From XYA12-FULL-58-9 sp001798605 (GTDB taxonomy: Bacteria; Myxococcota; XYA12-FULL-58-9), in the NCBI GenBank assembly GCA_036736205.1, contig DAINMX010000004.1:1-64000 (forward strand): 64,000 nucleotides of DNA, given 5' to 3'. Below the pieces are notes generated by a model. It made no database searches. It saw only the letters and a list, made by a program, of their open reading frames with translations, and was not told the origin of the DNA. Below, piece by piece: positions 10,072 through 16,697 of the stretch; within the stretch, counting starts at the first letter, position 1; every line of letters begins with the position of its first letter. The position numbers and the translations under genes are program-made.

Positions 10072-11268
10072 CTAGAGATCGAGAATGCGTCCCATAAAGA
10101 GAAGCGCTTGGGAGTGGGTGTCATGGATGACTACGACAAACGGTCGGTCTATTCGCATGGTTTCGGCGATGCCGGTAACCCGCATTTCCACCGAGGTGAC
10201 CGCCGCCGCCTCGGTGCCCACTTCATTGACCTTGATGTAGGTCTTGTGCTTGACCCGATCGATGTAGAGATCGAGTGCACCGTTGATTCCTGAAAAATCG
10301 GCGGTACCGGGCACGAAGGCCTCCTGCATGCCGAGGGCTGTCAGGGCCTGTTTGAGATCGGCTTCGTAGGTCAACTCAAAGCGCGGCATGTACAGGGGGA
10401 TCTCCTGTTTGCTCATCGCCGCCTGGGTTTCTGCCCAGCTGGTCTCATCGAGACTGGCGACGACGTCGTCGACCGTCGTGCCGTCCCGTGGCAAGAGGAT
10501 GGTCATCGCGAAGTTCTGGTGCCCGTAGGGCAGGCGTGCTGCCTGGAACCTGTCGTTGTTCATGTAGGCAATCTTCTGGTCGCTTGCGGTACTCATCATG
10601 TCGATCGACACGTCACCGCTGGCACCGTGGAAGGTGTCGGCATGGGTGTTGTCTTTGTCGAATTGCGTGGTCCAGTCGCCTTTGAAGTAGACCGCATTGA
10701 TCAAGTACATCGTTGCTGCGGCATCGATGCCGTCAACGATTGTTTTGATCTTGCCATGGGTCTTCTCATTGACCCAGTTGTTGATCGCTGCTGCCCCATC
10801 CACACTGTCGAAGGCGGAAACCGTGGCGTCAAAATAGGTTACACAGGCGTCGACAAACTCAGCAAGGACCGTCAGTCCTCGTTGGTACCAGATGGAATTG
10901 GCAATCTCTAGGACGACCTCCGCATCCATGGTGGTCAGCAACTCGATGAGGGAGCGACTGCTGGCGTTGGCGGCGGCGAGGTCCATGTCGCCAAGGGCGA
11001 GGGCGGTTGCCATGCCGGTGGCAGTTTCACCGCGCGCACCATTGTAGGTCATGCCGAGGGCCATCGACACACTCAAGGGCGACACAAAGACGTTCTCCTC
11101 GGCAGTGTCGCTGACGACCTGGGCAAAAAAGTCATAGCCAAAGGCGTTGCTGGCCTGCACGAGGGCCTTCTCGTCGGCGGTCAGCGGCCGTGGGGGGCTG
11201 TATTCTTCATCGTCGCCACATGCGGCCAGTATCACCAAGGTACAGCATGCAAACAGTGACCTTCTCAT
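10072..11268 (-). CDS. Serpin-family lipoprotein
   Basis: 398 aa from ATG at 11268, preceded by GGAGG six bases upstream. The N-terminus MRRSLFACCTLVILAAC is a lipoprotein signal with lipobox LAAC (Cys17). The rest follows the serpin fold: ENVFVSPLSVSMALGMTYNGA, LINAVYFKGDW, MSTASDQKIAYM, LPRDGTTVDD, and a reactive-loop hinge VNEVGTEAAAVT followed by DRPFVVVIHD. The small-residue hinge is that of inhibitory serpins, which trap serine or cysteine proteases after loop cleavage. By hinge counting, P1 would be the Thr of VTG, with Arg at P3. The target is unknown. Its place on the membrane suggests protection from external or periplasmic proteases. Confidence 0.92.
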   Translation of the reverse strand: MRRSLFACCTLVILAACGDDEEYSPPRPLTADEKALVQASNAFGYDFFAQVVSDTAEENVFVSPLSVSMALGMTYNGARGETATGMATALALGDMDLAAANASSRSLIELLTTMDAEVVLEIANSIWYQRGLTVLAEFVDACVTYFDATVSAFDSVDGAAAINNWVNEKTHGKIKTIVDGIDAAATMYLINAVYFKGDWTTQFDKDNTHADTFHGASGDVSIDMMSTASDQKIAYMNNDRFQAARLPYGHQNFAMTILLPRDGTTVDDVVASLDETSWAETQAAMSKQEIPLYMPRFELTYEADLKQALTALGMQEAFVPGTADFSGINGALDLYIDRVKHKTYIKVNEVGTEAAAVTSVEMRVTGIAETMRIDRPFVVVIHDTHSQALLFMGRILDL

Positions 11269-11459
11269 ATTTGCCTCCAATTGCTTGCCAATCATCTTAT
11301 TGAGCTTAAGCACGTAGCATGCCAAACAGGGGGCGGCAATTGCCTCGATATTTCAGCACGACTGCCGAGTCTGTTGCCATCCCCATGTCTCGGTATCAGG
11401 ACAGATCGCCAATTGTTGTATCTTCTTGGCGAGCATTGCGCCCACGCGGTGGCGAAGCG

Positions 11460-11484
11460 AGCTCGTCGAGCTGTTCGACGAGCT
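11460..11484. repeat. Perfect 10-bp inverted repeat, 5-nt loop
   Basis: AGCTCGTCGA at 11460-11469 and its exact complement TCGACGAGCT at 11475-11484 flank GCTGT. It lacks a T-tract, so an intrinsic terminator is unlikely; a regulator-binding site or structured transcript element in the divergent region is possible. Confidence 0.65.
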
Positions 11485-11515
11485 GTTCGAATCGGGAATC
11501 GGGAAACGTGTCACC

Positions 11516-11562
11516 TGACCATCTACCAGGCACATGGTAATAAGTCTTGACCAACTACCAGG
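11516..11562. promoter_or_regulatory. Two 15-bp direct repeats, operator-like, overlapping the ATPase promoter
   Basis: TGACCATCTACCAGG at 11516-11530 and TGACCAACTACCAGG at 11548-11562 differ at one base and are 32 bp apart, about three helical turns. The downstream copy covers most of the -35 box and the spacer of the predicted promoter. The spacer itself holds a small dyad (CCAAC...GTTGG, 11551-11566). The arrangement is what one expects for repression, possibly by the encoded protein itself; that is inference. Confidence 0.6.
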
Positions 11563-11574
11563 TTGGCAGATAAT
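11547..11574 (+). promoter_or_regulatory. Sigma-70-type promoter, probably giving a leaderless mRNA
   Basis: -35 TTGACC (11547-11552), 16-nt spacer, -10 GATAAT (11569-11574); each box matches consensus at five of six positions. Transcription would begin near 11581, which is the A of the ATPase start codon, leaving no room for a ribosome-binding site. Confidence 0.6.
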
Positions 11575-11580
11575 GGTCGG

Positions 11581-12816
11581 ATGGACCGCACGTGCGAGCA
11601 CCTCTTGTCCGAGCATCACTTCGTCGACGAGCGGATGGCCTTCCTCGTCGGACCGCGGCAGGTCGGCAAGACCACAGTTGCGCGCCTGCTCCTCGACAAG
11701 CGGAGATGCCCCGACCTCTACCGCTCGTGGGACGATCTCGAGTGGCGGCGGGCCTTCGTCAAACAGCCGTACGCTTTCATCGACGAGTATCGTCCGCGAC
11801 TCGACAAGGTGAAGCCGCTCGTGGTCCTTGATGAGATCCACAAACACCCCCGCTGGAAGAGGTATATCAAAGGCCTTTGGGACACGCGCAAGGAGCGGGT
11901 CGATCTCTTGGTGACCGGCAGCGGTCGCCTGGACGTCTACCAGCGCGGTGGCGACAGCATGCTGGGGCGCTACCACCAGTACCGGCTTCACCCCCTCTCG
12001 GTGCACGAGGTCCTCGAGCCGAAGGGAACCGTCCTCAACGACAAACCGGAGGCCACGCTCGAGACACTGTTCAATCTTTCCGGAGAGCCGCCACGGCAAT
12101 CCAGAGAGGCCGTTCAGGCACTCCTTCGCTGGGGCGGATTTCCGGAGCCGTTCTTGAAGCAGAACACCCGCCAACATCGTCTGTGGTTACGGGAGCGCCG
12201 CGACCTCATCGTCCGCGAAGACCTCCGCGACATCAGCCGCATCCAGCTCTTGTCGCACGTCGAAGAACTCGTCGAGCTCATCGCGCTGCGAGCCGGGCAC
12301 GAGCTGTCGTACAACGCGCTCCGCGAAGACCTCCAGGTGGCTCTCGACTCCGTCCGACTCTGGGTCGGCTACCTGCAACGACTCCACTACCTGTTCATCG
12401 TCCGCCCCTTCACTGGGAAGATCGCCCGAGCGCTGCGGCGTGAGCCGAAACTCTACCTATGGGACTGGTCGGAAATTGAAGACCCCGGAGCGCGGTTCGA
12501 GAACCTCGTGGCGAGCCACCTGCTCAAATGGTGTCATTTCACCCAGGATTGGGGTTTGACACCGCTCGAGCTTCACTACCTCCGGGACAAAGAGAAGCGC
12601 GAGGTCGACTTCCTGATCACTCGCGACAAGAAGCCTTGGTTGCTCGTCGAAGCTAAGCTGAGCGACACCCAGCCGAGTCCGGCTCTGATGCATTTCGCCG
12701 AACGGTTGGGCGACGTGCGGAAGATCCAGGTTGTCCTGAACTGTCCAGCGCCTGGTGTCGCTGGCGGTGTGTTGGTGCTCGACTCCGCGAGCTTCCTCGG
12801 CGCGCTGCCGGTCTGA
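11581..12816 (+). CDS. AAA+ ATPase of the AAA_14/DUF4143 type
   Basis: 411 aa from ATG at 11581; a TTG six codons earlier would overlap the -10 box. The N-terminal P-loop ATPase has Walker A GPRQVGKTT, Walker B LVVLDEIH and a sensor motif LLVTGSGRLD. The C-terminal DUF4143 part ends with an endonuclease-like signature, REVDFLI followed by VEAKL (D...ExK), typical of the PD-(D/E)XK fold found in this family. These proteins are common in bacteria and archaea, often in patchy distribution, and their role is unknown. It stands alone, divergent from the serpin gene and beside a tRNA gene, which fits a recently acquired or mobile gene, although no integrase or insertion sequence is visible. Confidence 0.88.
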   Translation: MDRTCEHLLSEHHFVDERMAFLVGPRQVGKTTVARLLLDKRRCPDLYRSWDDLEWRRAFVKQPYAFIDEYRPRLDKVKPLVVLDEIHKHPRWKRYIKGLWDTRKERVDLLVTGSGRLDVYQRGGDSMLGRYHQYRLHPLSVHEVLEPKGTVLNDKPEATLETLFNLSGEPPRQSREAVQALLRWGGFPEPFLKQNTRQHRLWLRERRDLIVREDLRDISRIQLLSHVEELVELIALRAGHELSYNALREDLQVALDSVRLWVGYLQRLHYLFIVRPFTGKIARALRREPKLYLWDWSEIEDPGARFENLVASHLLKWCHFTQDWGLTPLELHYLRDKEKREVDFLITRDKKPWLLVEAKLSDTQPSPALMHFAERLGDVRKIQVVLNCPAPGVAGGVLVLDSASFLGALPV

Positions 12817-12937
12817 GACGCCGCCGATTCCACGCGAGTTGCGTCTTCTGGTGCATCGACGATGATGTCGCCGAGAAGATCGTTGTCGCGACCGCCGACG
12901 ACAACCCAGAAGAACCCCGTCGTAAGTGATTAAAAAT

Positions 12938-13013
12938 TGGAGCGGGCAAAGGGGCTCGAACCCTCGACCCTCAGCTTGGGAAGCTGATGCTCTGCCAACT
13001 GAGCTACGCCCGC
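12938..13013 (-). tRNA. tRNA-Gly (anticodon CCC)
   Basis: 76 nt on the minus strand. The acceptor stem is GCGGGCG with TGCCCGC, the D-arm begins TAGCTCAGTTGG, the anticodon arm is CAGC-TTCCCAA-GCTG giving CCC, and the T-arm contains GGTTCGAGCCC (TTCGAGC loop). The discriminator base is T and CCA is encoded, directly followed by ATTTTTAA. It reads GGG codons. Confidence 0.97.
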
Positions 13014-13110
13014 ATCCGAGCGTTGTCTTACAACTGTGGCGTCCGATGGGCAAGAGGTGCGGTGGGCGATTTTTTTGCGAGTTTTGTCGCGCAATGGAGC
13101 AGGGAATCCT

Positions 13111-13145
13111 GCTGTCTGGGCTGTCTGGCTGTCTGGCTGTCTGGG
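13111..13145. repeat. Short tandem repeat, 8-bp unit GCTGTCTG
   Basis: Four copies of GCTGTCTG in a row, the first followed by one extra G, between tRNA-Gly and the small gene at 13218. Being outside coding sequence and not a multiple of three, it could vary in copy number without affecting a protein; no function can be given. Confidence 0.85.
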
Positions 13146-13217
13146 ATCGAGTGTTGACCTCCTCTTTGGGGTTTGCTTGCCTAGCTGTCCCTGATTGGGC
13201 GAAAGGCGGAGCGCATT

Positions 13218-13457
13218 ATGGGTATGCAGTTGTCGGAGCGTGGGCTCACGAGTATCAAGACCGACGATCTAAAGAAGCTCGTCGCGGCGTTGTACAAGAA
13301 ACACATTGAGGCACCCCTCGCCATTGAAGGCCTGACGCGGGTCGGGTTGCAGCACTGCTGTACCGATTTGATGGCCCACCTTCGTGGACTCGACGAGCGC
13401 GCTGTTCGCGCCGTTGCCGTGGCTGTTCTCGCCGAGCGGGCAGCCGCCGAGAATTGA
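13218..13457 (+). CDS. Small conserved-looking protein of unknown function (79 aa)
   Basis: ATG at 13218 with a purine-rich AGGCGGAG upstream. The product is helical, with KTDDLKKLVAALYKKHIEAPLAIEGLTRVGLQ followed by an Ala/Arg-rich C-terminal helix; a CC pair lies mid-protein. No signal peptide or membrane segment is visible. A good ribosome site, coding-like composition and a complete frame support it as a real gene. It ends 12 nt before an assembly gap, so its downstream context is unknown. Confidence 0.6.
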   Translation: MGMQLSERGLTSIKTDDLKKLVAALYKKHIEAPLAIEGLTRVGLQHCCTDLMAHLRGLDERAVRAVAVAVLAERAAAEN

Positions 13458-13469
13458 AGACATCTGTCG

Positions 13470-13569
13470 NNNNNNNNNNNNNNNNNNNNNNNNNNNNNNN
13501 NNNNNNNNNNNNNNNNNNNNNNNNNNNNNNNNNNNNNNNNNNNNNNNNNNNNNNNNNNNNNNNNNNNNN
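13470..13569. other. Assembly gap (100 N)
   Basis: Scaffold gap between the small unknown gene and the rimP promoter. Its real length and content cannot be judged; it may hide repeats, as the first gap does. Confidence 0.98.
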
Positions 13570-13583
13570 AGCAACACAAGTCG

Positions 13584-13613
13584 TTGACAATTGCGGGTGT
13601 ACGGTGCTACGAG
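13584..13613 (+). promoter_or_regulatory. Predicted promoter of the rimP-nusA-infB operon
   Basis: Perfect -35 TTGACA (13584-13589), 18-nt spacer, extended -10 TGC-TACGAG (13605-13613). Transcription would begin near 13620, about 90 nt before the rimP start codon and upstream of a terminator hairpin. Confidence 0.55.
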
Positions 13614-13634
13614 GGGCGCGACATTTAGTGCGTT

Positions 13635-13650
13635 GCCGGTAGGTGCCGGC
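13635..13650 (+). promoter_or_regulatory. Leader hairpin upstream of the rimP terminator
   Basis: GCCGG (13635-13639) pairs with CCGGC (13646-13650) across a 6-nt loop. It immediately precedes the terminator and could be a competing structure in the operon leader, although no clear antiterminator pairing was worked out. Confidence 0.4.
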
Positions 13651-13657
13651 ACTTGCT

Positions 13658-13685
13658 AAGTGGGCTCGTGGCCCACTTTTTTTTT
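13658..13685 (+). terminator. Intrinsic terminator in the rimP leader
   Basis: Perfect 8-bp stem AAGTGGGC/GCCCACTT with loop tcgtg, followed by a run of T to 13685. It ends 22 nt before the rimP GTG and lies downstream of the predicted operon promoter, so it may act as an attenuator and not only stop upstream transcription. Confidence 0.88.
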
Positions 13686-13707
13686 AGGTGCCAGAGGAGT
13701 CCGAAGC

Positions 13708-14187
13708 GTGTCTGACACGGGTGAGACAATTGCCGCCAAGATCGAAGCGGCTGTTTTGCCTCTCTTGGAGCAAAACGGGTATGAACTCGTTTTGACCGAG
13801 TATGTGCCACGCTCGCGTGTTTTGCGGCTATTCATCGATCGCTCTGGCGACGAGAATAGTGTCGATCTCGATGACTGCACCCAGGTGTCGCGCATGGTTA
13901 GTGACATGCTCGATGGCGAGGGGTATTCGGACCTCATCGACTCGCGATACACCCTGGAGGTGTCATCGCCAGGTCTCGATCGACCGTTGGTCAAGCCAAT
14001 GGACTTTCAAAGATTTGTCGGTCGTACGGCGAAGGTGAAGACGAGAGTGGCGAAGGACGGCCAGCGCAATTTTAATGGTGAGCTGGTCAGTGCTGACGAG
14101 CAAGGTATTCGTCTTGAGGTGGAGGGGGAGCCGCGCACAATTTCCTACGGGGAGATTCGCAGCGCGCGGCTGGTGCCTGATCTGTAG
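13708..14187 (+). CDS. rimP: Ribosome maturation factor RimP
   Basis: 159 aa from GTG at 13708, with AGAGGAG eight bases upstream; an in-frame GTG at 13660 lies inside the terminator stem and is rejected. RimP assists 30S subunit assembly in the cytoplasm. Family landmarks are the N-terminal helix EAAVLPLLEQNGYELV, LRLFIDRSG, the segment DLDDCTQVSRMVSDML, LEVSSPGLDRPL and the C-terminal Sm-like strand IRLEVEGEPRTISYGEI. It is first in the conserved rimP-nusA-ylxR-infB order, 74 nt before nusA. Confidence 0.97.
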   Translation: MSDTGETIAAKIEAAVLPLLEQNGYELVLTEYVPRSRVLRLFIDRSGDENSVDLDDCTQVSRMVSDMLDGEGYSDLIDSRYTLEVSSPGLDRPLVKPMDFQRFVGRTAKVKTRVAKDGQRNFNGELVSADEQGIRLEVEGEPRTISYGEIRSARLVPDL

Positions 14188-14261
14188 CCGGCACATTTAA
14201 TGCCCGGTACGTGCTTGGTGCTCCAAACGGGGTATTGGGCCGGAGATGGAGGATAGCGTCC

Positions 14262-16040
14262 ATGGACACGAACTTGAACTTGGTGGTGGATCAGGTCAGC
14301 AAGGACAAGGGTATCGAACCCGATGTTTTGCAGCGCGCCCTTGAAGAAGCCATCTTGGTTGCGGCCAAACGGACCTTTGGTGCCGAGCGCAACTTGAAGG
14401 CGACTTATAATGTGGAAAAAGGCGCGGTTGACCTGACTCAGACAATCACCGTGGTCGCGAACGTGGAGGACGCGTTCAACGAGATTAGCGTCAACGACTG
14501 TGTCGAGCGCGAAATTGAGGTTGAGGTGGGCGACGAGATGGTTTTTCCCGTCTACTATCTCGACCAGGATGCCTCTGCCGCAAAGGAACAGGACGGGGAC
14601 TACGGCGACATTCTCAAGCTCAAGACCTACCGTCGCGGATTTGGTCGCATTGCCGCGCAAACGGCCAAGCAGGTGATCATCCAGCGGATTCGCGATGCCG
14701 AGCGCGGCATGGTGTTTTCCGAATACAAGGATCGCAAGGGTGAGTTGGTCACTGGCATCGTGCGGCGCTTCGAACGTGGCAACCTGATTGTTGATCTTGG
14801 CCGCGCCGAGGCGGTTCTGCCACTTCGCGAACAATGTCCGCGTGAATCATACCGTGCTGGCGACCGGGTCCAGGCGTTTGTCATTGAGGTTCAAGAACAC
14901 TCCCGCGGGCCGCAGATCATCCTGTCGCGCACCACTCCAGATTTGTTGATCAAGCTTTTCGAGCTAGAGGTTCCAGAGATTTACGAAGGCATCGTACGCA
15001 TCGAGAGCGCGGCCCGCGAGCCTGGTGCCCGGGCGAAGATCGCTGTGAGTTCGTCGGACCGTGATGTTGACCCAGTGGGCGCATGCGTCGGCATGAAGGG
15101 CTCGCGAGTTCAAGCGGTGGTACAGGAGCTAAGGGGCGAGAAGATCGACATCGTGCCCTATTCGGAGGATCCTGCGACCTTTGTGTGCAATGCGCTGCAG
15201 CCGGCTGAGGTGAGTCGTGTCCTTATTGATGAGGCGAATCACGCCATGGAGATCATTGTCCCCGACGACCAGCTTTCTTTGGCCATCGGTCGCAAGGGAC
15301 AGAATGTTCGATTGGCGAGCCATCTAGCCGGGTGGAAGCTCGATATTCATTCAGAATCGCGAATCCAGGAGATCAAAGAGCGCGCGTGGGCGAGCCTCTC
15401 GAAGGTTGAGGGCTGCAATGAGTTCTTGATTCAAACTCTCTACAACCATGGTATTCGCTCGGCGCAGCAGCTGCTGGAGTCGGAGCGTGAATACCTCATG
15501 CAGTTTCCAGGCGTAGGCGAAGAAACCATTGATGCCATTCTTCAATCGGCCGTCAAAGTTGCCGAAATGGAGAAACAAGAAGAAGAGCATCGTCGTCTCG
15601 ATGCCCAACAGGTCGCGCGTGCCGCAGAGGCAGGCCGCAAGCTGCAAGAGCTCTTGGGGCTCAATGACGATGGCCGGTTGCGAAAGATCCGCGGCGTCGG
15701 CGAGAACACCTACAAGCAGCTCACTGAGAGTGGCTTCGACAAGGTTGAGCTCATTGCTGAAGTCGAGGTGCCTGAGCTCGCCGAACAGGCCGGAATCAGC
15801 GACAAGAAGGCAAAACAGCTCAAGTTCGCTGCGATGCAGTGGCTCAAACAAGAGGGCGAGATCCAGAGCGAAGCCGAGGAATGCGGCGTGACTGTGGTTG
15901 ATGGCATGGTTAGGATTCCAGGACAGGAATTGGACGAAGAGCCGGAGGCATCGGCACCTGCCGTTGAGGAGCTCGCACCCGTCGACGCAGAACCAGCGAT
16001 TGCAAATTCGAAAGAACGGGGAGTTTCCGCAGAGAGCTGA
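14262..16040 (+). CDS. nusA: Transcription termination/antitermination factor NusA
   Basis: 592 aa from ATG at 14262, with GGAGG nine bases upstream. NusA binds RNA polymerase and nascent RNA and controls pausing, termination and antitermination. The order is an N-terminal polymerase-binding domain (about 1-125), an S1 domain (around KGELVTGIVRRFERGNLIVDLG), and two KH domains (DPVGACVGMKGSRV and LAIGRKGQNVRLAS). An extended C-terminus follows with helix-hairpin-helix-type acidic repeats (FPGVGEETIDAI, IRGVGENTYKQL), longer than the short Gram-positive form. It ends in an acidic Glu/Pro/Ala tail. Stop and ylxR start are 6 nt apart. Confidence 0.98.
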   Translation: MDTNLNLVVDQVSKDKGIEPDVLQRALEEAILVAAKRTFGAERNLKATYNVEKGAVDLTQTITVVANVEDAFNEISVNDCVEREIEVEVGDEMVFPVYYLDQDASAAKEQDGDYGDILKLKTYRRGFGRIAAQTAKQVIIQRIRDAERGMVFSEYKDRKGELVTGIVRRFERGNLIVDLGRAEAVLPLREQCPRESYRAGDRVQAFVIEVQEHSRGPQIILSRTTPDLLIKLFELEVPEIYEGIVRIESAAREPGARAKIAVSSSDRDVDPVGACVGMKGSRVQAVVQELRGEKIDIVPYSEDPATFVCNALQPAEVSRVLIDEANHAMEIIVPDDQLSLAIGRKGQNVRLASHLAGWKLDIHSESRIQEIKERAWASLSKVEGCNEFLIQTLYNHGIRSAQQLLESEREYLMQFPGVGEETIDAILQSAVKVAEMEKQEEEHRRLDAQQVARAAEAGRKLQELLGLNDDGRLRKIRGVGENTYKQLTESGFDKVELIAEVEVPELAEQAGISDKKAKQLKFAAMQWLKQEGEIQSEAEECGVTVVDGMVRIPGQELDEEPEASAPAVEELAPVDAEPAIANSKERGVSAES

Positions 16041-16046
16041 GCGGAG

Positions 16047-16691
16047 ATGAACAAGGTTATGTCGAGACCTGCATCACATCGCGAAGGCGACACAAATGAC
16101 GTAACCTCGCCGTTGCGCACTTGTGTTTCCTGTCGCAGGCACAGACAGCCTGATGGGTTGTTGCGCCTCCAGTTGATGCAGGGATCTTTGGTGATGGCGG
16201 CCAAGCGTGGTGGCCGTGGCGCTCATGTTTGCGTGAAGCGTGAGTGCATCAAAGGATTGACTGCGGGTAGCTTGAGCAGGGCGCTGCGGGTGCCGGTAGC
16301 GGACCTCGATACGGATGCTCTTTTGTGCGATGCCAACCGGCTCGCACAGCGGCGTTTGCTAGACACCATCGGATTGGCGCGGCGCCAAGGGGCGCTAACA
16401 CCAGGTGTGGAGCGGATCGTCAAGCGCAACGACAGCTTTGTCGTGGTAGCAAGCGATCTGTCGGAACGTGGACGTAGAACGCTCAGTGGCGTGCCGTCCT
16501 TCATAGAGGGTCATGAGTTGGGGCGAGCTGCCGGCATGGGGTGGTTGGGTGCAGTGAGCATTGCCGAACCGCTTGCGAAGCAGGCCGCATACTGGCTCAC
16601 GTTGTGGTACGAGAGTCGGTCCGCGCAGGACGCATCGCGGTGCGGGGTAGCCCCCACACCAGAGCATTCAAAATGCTCGGATGGCGAGTAG
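16047..16691 (+). CDS. ylxR: YlxR-domain protein with C-terminal L7Ae-like domain
   Basis: 214 aa. The N-terminal YlxR (DUF448) domain shows RTCVSCRRHRQPDGLLRL and the basic AAKRGGRGAHVCVKRECI, a nucleic-acid-binding fold. The second half (LLDTIGLARRQGALTPGVERI to FVVVASDLSERGRRTL) looks like the ribosomal L7Ae/YlxQ domain, so one gene covers two neighbours that are separate in Bacillus. The start is uncertain: ATG 16047 abuts GCGGAG, and ATG 16059 is also possible. It lies 6 nt after nusA and 6 nt before infB, in the position conserved for this family. Confidence 0.9.
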   Translation: MNKVMSRPASHREGDTNDVTSPLRTCVSCRRHRQPDGLLRLQLMQGSLVMAAKRGGRGAHVCVKRECIKGLTAGSLSRALRVPVADLDTDALLCDANRLAQRRLLDTIGLARRQGALTPGVERIVKRNDSFVVVASDLSERGRRTLSGVPSFIEGHELGRAAGMGWLGAVSIAEPLAKQAAYWLTLWYESRSAQDASRCGVAPTPEHSKCSDGE

Positions 16692-16697
16692 AGGTGG

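Larger units (their letters stand above)
11269..11580. other. Divergent intergenic region (312 nt) between serpin and ATPase genes
   Basis: No gene was found. It contains a perfect 10-bp inverted repeat, two near-identical 15-bp direct repeats and a good sigma-70 promoter for the ATPase, all annotated separately. The serpin ribosome site is the GGAGG just upstream of its ATG. Confidence 0.7.

Noticed and set aside
12938..13013. tRNA-Gly as the attachment site of an integrated element carrying the ATPase
   Set aside because: No integrase, no direct repeat of the tRNA 3' end and no second boundary were found in the window.
13660..13707. Upstream in-frame GTG as the rimP start
   Set aside because: It lies within the terminator stem; the GTG at 13708 has AGAGGAG at good spacing.
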